NCBI GenBank assembly: GCA_947631685.1
Contig: CANRMI010000001.1
Location: 248,001-312,000, forward strand
Source of the DNA: an uncultured Lachnospiraceae bacterium
GTDB lineage: Bacteria > Bacillota > Clostridia > Lachnospirales > Lachnospiraceae
Reading direction: 5' to 3'
DNA length: 64,000 bases
The notes below the pieces were generated by a model that saw only the letters and a list, made by a program, of their open reading frames with translations, did not search any database and had not been told where the DNA came from. The position numbers and the translations under genes were made by a program. Numbering within the stretch: position 1 is the stretch's first letter; each line of letters opens with the position of its first letter. Positions 25,988 through 34,358 of this stretch are shown piece after piece.

Positions 25988-26986
25988 ATGATCATTACGC
26001 AAACGCCGTTCCGCATATCTTTTTTTGGAGGCGGAACCGATATGGAAGATTATTTTAGAGTAAACAGGGGAGCAGTGTTGTCCACTACTTTTGATAAGTA
26101 TTGTTATGTAAATGTCAGGCATCTGCCGCGTTTTTTTGAATACAGTACGGAACTGGTATATTCCAGGATTGAAAGAGTCACGGAGTTAGAGCGTATAGAA
26201 CACCCCCTGATAAGAAACGCTATGGAGATGCTGGATATGCATGAGATACGCCTGAATTATGAAGCGGATCTGCCTGCTCGTTCCGGGTTGGGAACCAGCA
26301 GTTCTTTTGCTGTGGGAATGCTGAATGCGTTTTATGCTTTGAAGGGAAAATATGCGGACAAAAGGAAACTGGCTGATGAGGCCATTCATCTGGAACGTAG
26401 GTTATGTGGGGAAGCCGGAGGCTGGCAGGATCAGATTGCCGCGGCTTTTGGAGGATTGAACCGGATCAATTTTAGTGAGACCGGATATGAGGTGATACCG
26501 ATTATAGTATCTCAAGAGAGGAAGGAAAGGCTGAATAAAAATCTGATGATGTTTTTTACGGGTTTTACCAGATTTTCTTCAGAGATTCAAAAACAGAATG
26601 AGGCTGCCCGGAAGAAAAAAACAGACCAGCTAAAAGAAATGTATGAACTGGTGGGAGAAGCGGAGCGGGTGTTGACACAAAAAGACGCGGATCTGGATGA
26701 ATTTGGACGGCTTTTGGATTATACATGGCAGCTGAAGAAGCAGACCGGTTCAGGAGTATCTACGGATTCCATTGATGCCTTGTATGAAGCGGGAATGCGT
26801 GCAGGAGCTCTTGGCGGAAAACTTTTAGGTGCCGGTGGCGGCGGCTTTCTGCTGTTCTATGTGCCTTTGGAATATCAGAAAAAGGTGGCGGAAGCCATGC
26901 AGGGGCTGCTGCATATTCCATTTTGCTTTGAAAATGAAGGTACGAAAGTGCTTTATTATGTAGCAGAAGACTATCAGGCGATATAA
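25988..26986 (+). CDS. hddA: D-glycero-alpha-D-manno-heptose-7-phosphate kinase-like GHMP kinase
   Basis: 332 residues. MIITQTPFRISFFGGGTD at the N terminus, LPARSGLGTSSSFAVG near residue 98 (GHMP ATP loop), GEAGGWQDQIAAAFGGLN (HddA-specific region) and KLLGAGGGGFLLFY near the C terminus. This matches HddA, which phosphorylates heptose-7-phosphate at C1. The ATG at 25988 has GGGAGAG upstream; an open frame begins earlier but without homology. The next two genes supply the other HddA-pathway steps, which strengthens the call. A fucokinase-type GHMP activity is less likely. Confidence 0.85.
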   Translation: MIITQTPFRISFFGGGTDMEDYFRVNRGAVLSTTFDKYCYVNVRHLPRFFEYSTELVYSRIERVTELERIEHPLIRNAMEMLDMHEIRLNYEADLPARSGLGTSSSFAVGMLNAFYALKGKYADKRKLADEAIHLERRLCGEAGGWQDQIAAAFGGLNRINFSETGYEVIPIIVSQERKERLNKNLMMFFTGFTRFSSEIQKQNEAARKKKTDQLKEMYELVGEAERVLTQKDADLDEFGRLLDYTWQLKKQTGSGVSTDSIDALYEAGMRAGALGGKLLGAGGGGFLLFYVPLEYQKKVAEAMQGLLHIPFCFENEGTKVLYYVAEDYQAI

Positions 26987-26997
26987 GGATGGATACT

Positions 26998-28272
26998 ATG
27001 AAAATTGTGATCATGGCAGGTGGGAGAGGGACAAGGATCGCTTCTGTCAATGCGGAGGTACCCAAACCGATGATCCCAATCTGTGGCAAACCAATACTGC
27101 AGCATCAGATAGAATGTCTGCAAAAGCAGGGATTTCGGGATATAGTACTAGTGATTGGATATTTGGGTACTGTGATCGAAGAGTATTTTGAAGATGGCAG
27201 TCATTATGGGGTACAGATTACTTATATAAAAGAGGAAGAGCCGTTGGGTACGGCAGGGGCTCTTTATTATCTCAAGGGGAGCATCAAAGAAGATTTTCTG
27301 CTCCTAAACGGAGATATTATCTGGAATGTGGACATTGGGAGATTTCAGGAAGCTCATAGAAAATGTGGAGGATTGGCCACTATTTTTACGCATCCGAACA
27401 GCCATCCTTTTGACAGCGGCGTGATCCAGACGGATGAGACCGGCAGGGTGACAGGCTGGCTCACTAAGGAAGACGAGCGTCTTTGGTATAAGAACCGTGT
27501 GAATGCCGGGCTGCATATGCTTTCACCCGAAATATTGGATCTGTTTGAGGCTCCGGTGAAAAGAGATTTGGACAGGGATGTCTTAAAACCTTTGATCTTA
27601 ACTGGACAACTGTTCGTATATGATTCTCCGGAATATGTAAAGGATATGGGTACGCCAAAGCGTTATTATGCAGTGGCCGCAGATATGGAGTCAGGGCTGG
27701 TTGAGCGAAGGAATCTGTCCAATAGGCAGAAAGCCGTTTTTCTGGATAGGGATGGCACGGTCAACCGCTATGTAGGTTTTTTGACACATATTGAAGATAT
27801 GGAACTTGTAAAAGGGGCTGCGGAAGCAATCAGGCGTATTAATGAAAGCGGTTATCTCGCTGTCATAGTGACCAATCAGCCGGTGATAGCCAGGGGGGAA
27901 GTATCGGAGGAGGAACTGGCTGAGATACACAGAAAGCTGGAGACGCTTCTGGGGAATGAAGGAGCTTATGTGGACGATATTTTCTACTGCCCACATCATC
28001 CTCACAAAGGATATGCGGGAGAAAGACCGGAATATAAGATAGAGTGCGAATGCAGGAAACCGAAACCGGGACTGCTGTTGCAGGCGGCTGAGAAATATCA
28101 TATTGATTTACAGGATTCCTGGATGATTGGAGACGGTATCGCGGATATGGAAGCGGGGCTGCGGGCAGGGTGTCATGTAGCGTATCTGGGAGAAAAAGAG
28201 GAAAATTCAGTGTTGGAACATATCGACTGTTACAAGGATCTGCTGGACTGTGTTACACACATACTGGTGTAG
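26998..28272 (+). CDS. Heptose-1-phosphate nucleotidyltransferase fused to GmhB-like phosphatase
   Basis: About 424 residues. Residues 1-235 are an HddC/RmlA-like nucleotidyltransferase (IVIMAGGRGTRI, VPKPMIPICGKPIL, LLLNGDIIW, DMGTPKRYY). Residues 245-424 are a GmhB-like D,D-heptose bisphosphate phosphatase (VFLDRDGTVNRY, VTNQPVIARG, zinc-site CPHHPHKGY...CECRKPKPG, MIGDGIADM). Both catalytic sets look complete, so one protein does the phosphatase and the NTP transfer steps. The ATG at 26,998 has AAGGA eight bases upstream (26,985-26,989); the ATG at 26,989 overlaps that site. GDP is the expected nucleotide from the GmhA/HddA/GmhB/HddC pathway but cannot be proved here. Confidence 0.85.
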   Translation: MKIVIMAGGRGTRIASVNAEVPKPMIPICGKPILQHQIECLQKQGFRDIVLVIGYLGTVIEEYFEDGSHYGVQITYIKEEEPLGTAGALYYLKGSIKEDFLLLNGDIIWNVDIGRFQEAHRKCGGLATIFTHPNSHPFDSGVIQTDETGRVTGWLTKEDERLWYKNRVNAGLHMLSPEILDLFEAPVKRDLDRDVLKPLILTGQLFVYDSPEYVKDMGTPKRYYAVAADMESGLVERRNLSNRQKAVFLDRDGTVNRYVGFLTHIEDMELVKGAAEAIRRINESGYLAVIVTNQPVIARGEVSEEELAEIHRKLETLLGNEGAYVDDIFYCPHHPHKGYAGERPEYKIECECRKPKPGLLLQAAEKYHIDLQDSWMIGDGIADMEAGLRAGCHVAYLGEKEENSVLEHIDCYKDLLDCVTHILV

Positions 28273-28305
28273 AAGAATGTCTTCAAACCGGAGCAGGGAG
28301 GGAAA

Positions 28306-28938
28306 ATGGATCAATATATAGAACAACTGGGGAACAGATATCCTGTACTCAAAGAGAATAAGAAGGAAATTGTTTCCGCATATGAACTTTTAGTGGAAAG
28401 CTATGAAAAGGGCGGGAAGCTGCTTATAGCAGGAAACGGCGGCAGTGCTGCTGACGCGGATCATATTGTGGGTGAACTGATGAAGGGGTTTGTACTGCCC
28501 CGCAGAGTCAGTGAAGAATTGAAGACCAGATTGTGTGAATCGGACACAACCATGGGAACAGATTTAGCGGAAAAACTGCAGGGAGCGCTGCCTGCTATTG
28601 CGCTCAGCAATCACAACAGCTTGAATACCGCATTTTTAAATGATGTGGACGGAACTATGTGTTTTGCGCAGCAGGTGCTTGGATACGGAAAGAAAGAGGA
28701 TATACTGCTTGCCATTTCCACTTCCGGCAATTCCAGAAATGTTCTTTATGCGGCGGTGACCGCAAAGGCTATAGGAATGAAAGTGATAGCGCTGACCGGC
28801 AGTGAAGGAGGCAGACTGCGTACAACAGCGGATGTAACCATTGCCGTTGGGGCGAAAGAAACCTATCAGGCCCAGGAACTGCATCTGCCAGTGTATCATT
28901 GCCTTTGCCTGATGCTAGAGGAATATTTTTTTGGATGA
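28306..28938 (+). CDS. gmhA: Sedoheptulose-7-phosphate isomerase
   Basis: 210 residues with one SIS domain: LLIAGNGGSAADADHIVGEL, LPAIALSNHNSLNTAFLND, DILLAISTSGNSRNVLYA and ETYQAQELHLPVYHCL are GmhA hallmarks, including the Glu and His of the active site (QELHLPVYH). It converts sedoheptulose-7-phosphate to D-glycero-D-manno-heptose-7-phosphate, the first step of the pathway completed by the kinase and the fused enzyme just upstream. AGGGAGGG precedes the ATG. The right direct repeat begins 15 bp after its stop codon. Confidence 0.88.
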   Translation: MDQYIEQLGNRYPVLKENKKEIVSAYELLVESYEKGGKLLIAGNGGSAADADHIVGELMKGFVLPRRVSEELKTRLCESDTTMGTDLAEKLQGALPAIALSNHNSLNTAFLNDVDGTMCFAQQVLGYGKKEDILLAISTSGNSRNVLYAAVTAKAIGMKVIALTGSEGGRLRTTADVTIAVGAKETYQAQELHLPVYHCLCLMLEEYFFG

Positions 28939-28969
28939 AAAAATTTATTATATGGGAAGAAAATTCTAC

Positions 28970-28998
28970 TTGCATTTTTCTCCAGCTCATGTTACAGT
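28970..28998 (+). promoter_or_regulatory. Candidate promoter of right coiled-coil gene
   Basis: TTGCAT (28,970-28,975), 17-bp spacer, TACAGT (28,993-28,998), identical in position to the left repeat. Confidence 0.5.
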
Positions 28999-29156
28999 AA
29001 ACACATGAAATGAATTCCCGTACAGTAACAGTCGTTATTCGGATGTGCGGAGCGCTGAGTATATCAGTGTCTGGCTTTTCGCCAAGATTTCAAATGTAAA
29101 GATTAACATGGCCGGCGGAAAGCGCTTACCAGCACGCCGGAGAGGGAGGAAACACA

Positions 29157-29798
29157 ATGGTAGACAAAGAAATGCTTTCGGCAATATCAGACCTGCTGGA
29201 AGAGAAACTGGAACAGAAGCTGGATGAAAAACTAGATCAAAAGCTGGATGCGAAATTTGATCAGAAGCTGCAGCCGTTATATGACCGGATGGATTCCATG
29301 GAAGAGAAGATCGACTCTATGGAAGAGAAGATTGGTTCCATAGAAGGTGAGATCGGAACCATGAAAGGGCAGATCAGCACCATAGAAGAGAAGATCGACT
29401 CTATGGAAGAGAAGATTGGCACCATAGAAGGAGAGGTCGGCACCATAAAAGTGCAGATCAGCACCATGGAAGAGAAGATCGACTCTATGGAAGAGAAGAT
29501 TGGCACCATAGAAGGAGAGGTTGGCACCATAGAAGGAGAGGTTGGCACCATAAAGGGTGAGCTTAACACGGTCAATCAGCGTCTCGATACCTTGGAGCAG
29601 GGTGTGCGCCATATCAGCGTGGTACAGTTGGAGAACAATGTAATACCTCGTCTTTCGACTATGGAATCATGTTATCTGGATACTTATCAAAGATACCAAA
29701 AGAGTACGGAGAAAATAGACGGTATGGGCGAGGATATTGAAGTTTTAAAGCACACGGTTTTAAATCACAGCAGTAAGCTGGCACAGTTATCTGTGTAA
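29157..29798 (+). CDS. Heptad-repeat coiled-coil protein (13 units)
   Basis: 213 residues, paralogue of the 159-residue protein at 24,864. The first 18 residues and the last 75 or so are the same; it adds EQKLDEKLDQKL after residue 18 and carries thirteen 7-residue units (residues 48-138) instead of seven. The repeats (MEEKIDS, MEEKIGT, IEGEVGT, IKVQIST) are shared between the copies in a different order, which suggests unit shuffling or gene conversion. Its own ribosome site GGGAGG is part of the duplicated leader. Function unknown; a structural or DNA/protein-scaffolding role is possible. Confidence 0.8.
   Translation: MVDKEMLSAISDLLEEKLEQKLDEKLDQKLDAKFDQKLQPLYDRMDSMEEKIDSMEEKIGSIEGEIGTMKGQISTIEEKIDSMEEKIGTIEGEVGTIKVQISTMEEKIDSMEEKIGTIEGEVGTIEGEVGTIKGELNTVNQRLDTLEQGVRHISVVQLENNVIPRLSTMESCYLDTYQRYQKSTEKIDGMGEDIEVLKHTVLNHSSKLAQLSV
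29298..29570 (+). repeat. 21-bp tandem repeat array, 13 units
   Basis: Thirteen tandem 21-bp units encoding the heptads of the right coiled-coil gene; six more than the left copy. Confidence 0.85.
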
Positions 29799-29859
29799 CT
29801 GTATAAATAGAAAGCTGATAGGAAGAATGTAATTTCTATCATTTTCCTGCGTTTTTAGC

Positions 29860-29888
29860 TTGTAATATGCGGTGAGATTGAATATAAT
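29860..29888 (+). promoter_or_regulatory. Strong promoter of candidate 6S RNA
   Basis: TTGTAA (29,860-29,865), 17-bp spacer, consensus TATAAT (29,883-29,888). Start of transcription expected near 29,895. Confidence 0.75.
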
Positions 29889-29894
29889 AAAGAT

Positions 29895-30120
29895 AACCTG
29901 AAATGCGCGACAACTCTTGTTTATTTTGAACCTACATTTACTTTAAACGGGATTCCTATATTGTCATGTGGCTGTCAAGCCTCCACTCGTAAGAGGATTG
30001 CAGGGGAAGGCAAAAGCATGATTGCGGTCACCCACCTAGCATTGCTAGGAGTCAAAAGACAAGAGCCGGCATTTTGGGGTACATAAGATAAAGAAGGGCA
30101 GCTGAGTGGCTGCTCTTTTT
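29895..30120 (+). ncRNA. ssrS: Candidate 6S RNA
   Basis: A transcription unit of about 225 nt with its own consensus promoter and an intrinsic terminator but no reading frame. CTCTTGT (29,914-29,920) can pair with ACAAGAG (30,059-30,065) to close a long rod. Inside are an internal stem (GCCT with AGGC) and a small hairpin CCTAGC-ATT-GCTAGG on the 3' strand, around a wide unpaired centre. This size and open-rod shape, and segments such as ACCTACATTTACTTTAAACGGG, resemble 6S RNAs, which bind the housekeeping RNA polymerase. I cannot run a covariance search, so another structured RNA remains possible. Confidence 0.6.
30096..30120 (+). terminator. Intrinsic terminator of candidate 6S RNA
   Basis: GGGCAGC (30,096-30,102), loop TGAGTG, GCTGCTC (30,109-30,115), then TTTTT. 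It ends five bases before the first ATG of the SpoIID-domain gene. Confidence 0.85.
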
Positions 30121-30125
30121 GCGGA

Positions 30126-32051
30126 ATGGATATGGAGGATCAGGTGCGGAAAAAAGAAATCTTATGTGCGGTCGGTATTGTATTGCTGTTTTTGCTGGGA
30201 CTGGGAAGCTGTCTGGGAAACAGGGCAGCAAAGCCCAAGCCCGCCAAGACCGAGCCGGAGGGCGAGGCGCGGCAGGAAGAACCTGCAGAGCCGAAAGTGG
30301 AGCTGTATGGGAATGTTTATCTGACGGATGTAGAGAATACATACCTGTCTTTTTTTGACGGAGAGGAAAGGACTTATCCTATCTCGGAAGAGAAGATACT
30401 GAAGGAGACAGCCGGGAAGCCGGAGGGGAGCCTGGCGGATATTGTGGTAACTGACGGTGTGGTCACCGACATATACATAAGGGGAACGGAAAAAGTGAGC
30501 GGCAAGGTTTTGAGCGTGGAGCCGGGCAGCGGTGTGGAACTGGAAGAAAGGGGCTTTTTGCCGTTTGCGGAAGATGTGCGCTTTTATACACTTTATGGGA
30601 GTCTGCGTCTGGGGGAGGAGAGGGACATCCGGATTGGCTATCGGTTCGCGGATTTTATTCTGGAGAACGGAGCCGTCTGCGGCGTGCTGCTGACTGGGGA
30701 CGAAACGATGGAATATATCCGTGTGTTGATCAAGACCAGCGGATATACCGGAAATTTTCATGAGGCGGTGGCGCTTGCCTGCGATACGGACTATACATTG
30801 CAGTATGAGAAAAACGGAGTGCTGTCCCAGGAGACATACCGGGCGGGGGAAAGCATTACGATAACGCCGGAGAGCCCCTATTTTACGGAAGAGGCGGGCG
30901 GCAGAGTAAAAATAGTGCCTGCCGCGTTGACCGGAAAGATTTCTCTTCTTTCCGTGGAGCGCGGCCAGGGGACGCCGGCCTATCGGGGAACCATAGAGAT
31001 TTCCTGTATGGACGAGGGATTACTGGTCATCAATGAGGTGCTTTTAGAGGAATACCTGTATGGGGTGGTACCCAGTGAAATGCCCTCCTCCTATCCTTTG
31101 GAGGCGTTAAAGGCCCAGGCGGTCTGCGCCAGAACCTACGCTTATGCCAGAATGCTCCATTCCGGCCTTTCGGAGTACGGCGCCCATGTGGATGACAGCA
31201 CTTCTTTTCAGGTATACAACAACATTTCCGAGCAGAACAGCACCACTACGGCGGTGCGAGAAACGGCGGGGGAGTTGTTGTTTACACAGGATGGGGAGCT
31301 GGCGGATACCTATTATTATTCCACATCCTGCGGTTTCGGCTCGGATGAGCATGTCTGGAAATCGGAAACGGCCGCGGAACTGCCCTACCTTTCGGCCTTG
31401 TCTGTCAGCGCGGCCGGTATGGCGGGAGAGGAATTGCCCTATACTGGGGAAAATATGACACAGGAGGCTGTATTCGCGCAGTTTTTAAAGGAGCCTCCGG
31501 AGTCGGATTTTGAGAGGCTGGAGCCCTGGTACCGCTGGAGCTACGAAGTGAAGAAGCTGGATGAGGAAACCATACTGGGAGCCCTGCAGAGCAGGTATGC
31601 GGCCAACAGCAAATTGGTGCTGACTTATGAAAATGGGGAATATGTAAGCAAACCGGTTGAAAAACTGGGGGAGATCCTGTCTCTGGAGATTGTAAAGAGA
31701 AACGCCGGCGGCTCAGCGGATGAGCTGGTAATCGAAGGCAGCAAGGAAACCTACAAGGTGATCTCCGAATTGAATATCCGCTATGTGCTCTGTGACGGCA
31801 GGACCAGGGTGGTAAGGCAGGATGGAAGCGAAGTGGAGATGCCCAGTCTGCTGCCCAGCGCCTTTTTTGTGATGACACCCGTTGTAAAAGATGATAAAAT
31901 AAAGGGGTATCTGCTTTCGGGTGGCGGGTTCGGACACGGAGCGGGCATGTCTCAGAACGGAGCCAGAAATATGGCGGAGGCCGGCTGCGGCGCGGAAGAG
32001 ATATTGGAGTATTTTTATCAGGGAAGTACGGTGCGGAGAGTGGAAGAATGA
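30126..32051 (+). CDS. SpoIID/LytB domain protein
   Basis: 641 residues. One N-terminal membrane helix (ILCAVGIVLLFLLGLGS) and then an outside protein. The SpoIID/LytB domain runs from about residue 300: INEVLLEEYLYGVVPSEMP, LKAQAVCARTYAYAR, YYYSTSCGFG and GGGFGHGAGMSQNGA with EILEYFYQGS at the end. SpoIID-type enzymes are lytic transglycosylases that cut peptidoglycan glycan strands. The ATG at 30,126 stands almost on top of the 6S terminator and has no ribosome site; the GTG at 30,144 has GGAGG five bases before it and may be the real start. No separate promoter is seen, so expression may depend on read-through. Confidence 0.85.
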   Translation: MDMEDQVRKKEILCAVGIVLLFLLGLGSCLGNRAAKPKPAKTEPEGEARQEEPAEPKVELYGNVYLTDVENTYLSFFDGEERTYPISEEKILKETAGKPEGSLADIVVTDGVVTDIYIRGTEKVSGKVLSVEPGSGVELEERGFLPFAEDVRFYTLYGSLRLGEERDIRIGYRFADFILENGAVCGVLLTGDETMEYIRVLIKTSGYTGNFHEAVALACDTDYTLQYEKNGVLSQETYRAGESITITPESPYFTEEAGGRVKIVPAALTGKISLLSVERGQGTPAYRGTIEISCMDEGLLVINEVLLEEYLYGVVPSEMPSSYPLEALKAQAVCARTYAYARMLHSGLSEYGAHVDDSTSFQVYNNISEQNSTTTAVRETAGELLFTQDGELADTYYYSTSCGFGSDEHVWKSETAAELPYLSALSVSAAGMAGEELPYTGENMTQEAVFAQFLKEPPESDFERLEPWYRWSYEVKKLDEETILGALQSRYAANSKLVLTYENGEYVSKPVEKLGEILSLEIVKRNAGGSADELVIEGSKETYKVISELNIRYVLCDGRTRVVRQDGSEVEMPSLLPSAFFVMTPVVKDDKIKGYLLSGGGFGHGAGMSQNGARNMAEAGCGAEEILEYFYQGSTVRRVEE

Positions 32052-32872
32052 AGAAGCTGTATTGCATGATTCGGGATTTTCAGATAGCGATGAAGAAAAA
32101 GAATATCGGTTCTTTTGCCGCCAGTACAGCTTTTTTCTTTTTTCTTTCTCTGGTGCCCATGATGATCCTGGTGTGCACGATCCTGCCTTATACGTCTTTG
32201 ACGGAAGAAAACCTGGTCAATCTGATCACGGAATTTACCGTGGATACGCTGGATCCGCTGATCAGCAGTGTGATCGCGGATGTCTATGACAAATCGGTGG
32301 GGATCTTGTCCATAGCGGCAGTGACGACGCTGTGGTCGGCATCGAAGGGGATTCTGGCGCTGACAAGGGGATTGAACGAAGTCAATGGGGTGGAGGAACA
32401 CCGGAATTATTTTGTACTGCGCGTACTGGCTTCTTTTTACACCTTTATCATGATCTTGATCCTGATCCTCTCCCTTGCCATTAACGTGTTCGGAAACGTG
32501 CTCTTAGATATTATTTTAAGCAAGCTGCCGGAGATAAGGATCATCTTCGATCTGTTCATGCACTTCCGCTTCCTGGCGGTATGGCTGATATTGACCATAT
32601 TGTTTACCGCTATTTACACTTATGTTCCGGATAAGAAGCTGAACTTTCGTATGCAGTTTCCGGGCGCGTTAGGCGCGGCGGTGGTATGGAGCGTGTTTTC
32701 TTATTTCTTTTCTCTCTATGTGGAGCGTACGGACAGCTTCAGTACCTACGGCAGCCTCTCCATTATCGTCATTATCATGCTGTGGCTGTATTTCAGTATG
32801 TATATCCTGCTGATCGGCGCCCACTGTAACCGCTTTTTCGCACCCTGGTACAGGAGATGGATGCGCAGATAG
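32048..32872 (+). CDS. YihY/BrkB family membrane protein
   Basis: 274 residues with six hydrophobic segments. The order NIGSFAASTAFFFFLSLVPMM, SVGILSIAAVTTLWSASKGILALTRGLN and YVPDKKLNFRMQFPGALGAAVVW is diagnostic of the YihY/UPF0761 (formerly RNase BN-annotated) family. Function is not established; transport or envelope roles have been proposed. It overlaps the SpoIID-domain gene by ATGA, so the two are cotranslated. Confidence 0.88.
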   Translation: MKKLYCMIRDFQIAMKKKNIGSFAASTAFFFFLSLVPMMILVCTILPYTSLTEENLVNLITEFTVDTLDPLISSVIADVYDKSVGILSIAAVTTLWSASKGILALTRGLNEVNGVEEHRNYFVLRVLASFYTFIMILILILSLAINVFGNVLLDIILSKLPEIRIIFDLFMHFRFLAVWLILTILFTAIYTYVPDKKLNFRMQFPGALGAAVVWSVFSYFFSLYVERTDSFSTYGSLSIIVIIMLWLYFSMYILLIGAHCNRFFAPWYRRWMRR

Positions 32873-32933
32873 CCGGTTGCGGATACCGGGGTGCCGGGAA
32901 TGAGATATCAGGGTGGCCGGAATGAGATTTTGC

Positions 32934-32962
32934 TTGACTTTTGGGCGGCGGCTGATTACAAT
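32934..32962 (+). promoter_or_regulatory. Promoter of pheST T-box leader
   Basis: TTGACT (32,934-32,939), 17-bp spacer, TACAAT (32,957-32,962). Confidence 0.8.
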
Positions 32963-32968
32963 GTTTTT

Positions 32969-33240
32969 AGTTAAAGGCCAAGAAGGTGTCAGTAGCCATT
33001 CATTTTCTTCCAGAGAGAGGAAGCCGCCGGCTGTAAGCTTCCTTAAGCAGGGTGGATGTGTGAATTTCCCACCGGAGCCTCCTTTTGAAATCCATGGCAG
33101 CGCCGGGAGAGTAGGACAGGACGTGAACGCGCGTTACGCGTAAGAGTGTCTGCTTTTGCAGGAAATCGGGTGGTACCGCGGAGCAATTCGTCCCATGCAT
33201 GATATGCATATCGTAATGCGTATCGTACATGGGATTTTTT
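32969..33240 (+). promoter_or_regulatory. T-box leader, phenylalanine type
   Basis: A complete T-box leader ahead of pheS. The core GGGTGGTACCGCGG (33,168-33,181) and the partner TTCGTCCC (33,187-33,194) can form the antiterminator; the competing terminator is at 33,192-33,240. The Stem I region starts near 32,970; a UUC triplet at 33,066-33,068 after GAAT is the likely specifier, matching tRNA-Phe. Uncharged tRNA-Phe would bind and let transcription enter pheS-pheT. Confidence 0.88.
33192..33240 (+). terminator. T-box terminator before pheS
   Basis: CCCATG (33,192-33,197) pairs with CATGGG (33,228-33,233), with ATGATATGCAT pairing ATGCGTATCGT inside (G-U pairs allowed), followed by TTTTTT. 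Confidence 0.85.
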
Positions 33241-33305
33241 ATTGACTTGAATCCGTGGAAACGCCATCATTTATAATGATTCATAATTTAAGAAAGGAAC
33301 CGGAT

Positions 33306-34340
33306 ATGAAAGAGAAGTTAAATGCGATCAAGGAACAGGCGATAGCCCAGATTGAAGCGGTAAGTGCCCAGAGCGCGCAGGCGCTGGAGAAGTTGAATGA
33401 CATTCGTGTCAATTACCTTGGCAAAAAGGGAGAGCTGACTGCGCTTTTAAAGGGAATGAAGGATGTGGCGCCGGAGGAGAGACCCAAGGTGGGGCAAATG
33501 GTGAACGACGTCAGGACGGAGATCGAACAGGTCCTGGAAAAAGCTACGGAGAAGATGAAACGGGCAGCGCTGGCTGGCCGTCTCAGCGGAGAGAAAATAG
33601 ATGTGACGCTGCCGGCCAAAATGAATGTGATCGGGCACAGGCATCCCAATACGATCGCGTTGGAAGAGGTGGAGCGTATTTTTGTGGGCATGGGCTATGA
33701 AGTGGTGGAAGGCCCGGAGATAGAGAAGGATTACTACAATTTTGAAGCGTTGAACATTCCTGCGGACCATCCTGCCAAGGATGAACAGGACACCTTTTAC
33801 ATTACGGGAGATATTCTGCTAAGAACCCAGACTTCCGGCACCCAGGTCCATGAGCTGGAAAAGGGCCGTCTGCCCATCCGTATGCTGGCTCCGGGCAGGG
33901 TATTCCGTTCCGATGAGGTGGATGCCACCCATTCGCCCTGCTTTCATCAGATAGAGGGCCTGGTAGTGGACAAGGGCATTACCTTTGCGGATCTGAAAGG
34001 AACGCTGGCGGAATTTGCCAGGGAGCTGTTTGGGGAGGAGACTAAAGTAAAATTCCGTCCCCACCATTTTCCTTTTACGGAGCCTTCCGCGGAAATGGAC
34101 GTGACCTGCTTTAAATGCGGCGGCAGCGGCTGCCGGTTCTGCAAGGGCAGCGGCTGGATTGAAATCTTAGGCTGCGGTATGGTACATCCGCACGTGCTGG
34201 AAATGAGCGGCGTGGATCCGGAAGAATACACGGGATTTGCCTTCGGCGTAGGTTTGGAGAGAATCGCGCTCCTGAAATATGAAATCGACGATATGCGCCT
34301 TATGTACGAGAACGATATTCGTTTTCTGAAACAGTTTTAA
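33306..34340 (+). CDS. pheS: Phenylalanine-tRNA ligase alpha subunit
   Basis: 344 residues, normal for PheS. LGKKGELTALLKGM in the N-terminal coiled coil, then the class II catalytic core: IGHRHPNTIALEEVERIFVGMGYEV, DTFYITGDILLRTQTS (motif 2 area), PGRVFRSDEVDATHSPCFHQIEGLVVDKG and GFAFGVGLERIALLKYEIDDMR (motif 3). Charges tRNA-Phe together with PheT as an alpha2beta2 enzyme. The ATG at 33,306 has AAGGA seven bases upstream. Controlled by the T-box leader. Confidence 0.97.
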   Translation: MKEKLNAIKEQAIAQIEAVSAQSAQALEKLNDIRVNYLGKKGELTALLKGMKDVAPEERPKVGQMVNDVRTEIEQVLEKATEKMKRAALAGRLSGEKIDVTLPAKMNVIGHRHPNTIALEEVERIFVGMGYEVVEGPEIEKDYYNFEALNIPADHPAKDEQDTFYITGDILLRTQTSGTQVHELEKGRLPIRMLAPGRVFRSDEVDATHSPCFHQIEGLVVDKGITFADLKGTLAEFARELFGEETKVKFRPHHFPFTEPSAEMDVTCFKCGGSGCRFCKGSGWIEILGCGMVHPHVLEMSGVDPEEYTGFAFGVGLERIALLKYEIDDMRLMYENDIRFLKQF

Positions 34341-34358
34341 GAGGGAAAGGAGTAGAAT

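Larger units (their letters stand above)
28953..29822 (+). repeat. Long direct repeat, right copy
   Basis: About 870 bp, same orientation and layout as 24,660-25,365 (promoter, leader, coiled-coil gene, short tail). It starts right behind the gmhA stop codon. Confidence 0.9.

Noticed and set aside
29298..29570. Tandem 21-bp units considered as a CRISPR-like array
   Set aside because: Units are contiguous, in frame, without spacers, and encode heptads.
24894..29612. Long antisense open frames through both heptad-repeat genes
   Set aside because: They are mirror effects of a repetitive codon pattern; the sense frames have ribosome sites, a promoter and sensible coiled-coil sequence.
33242..33277. 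TTGACT and TATAAT between the Phe T-box and pheS as a second promoter
   Set aside because: The spacer is 24 bp, too long for a normal promoter.
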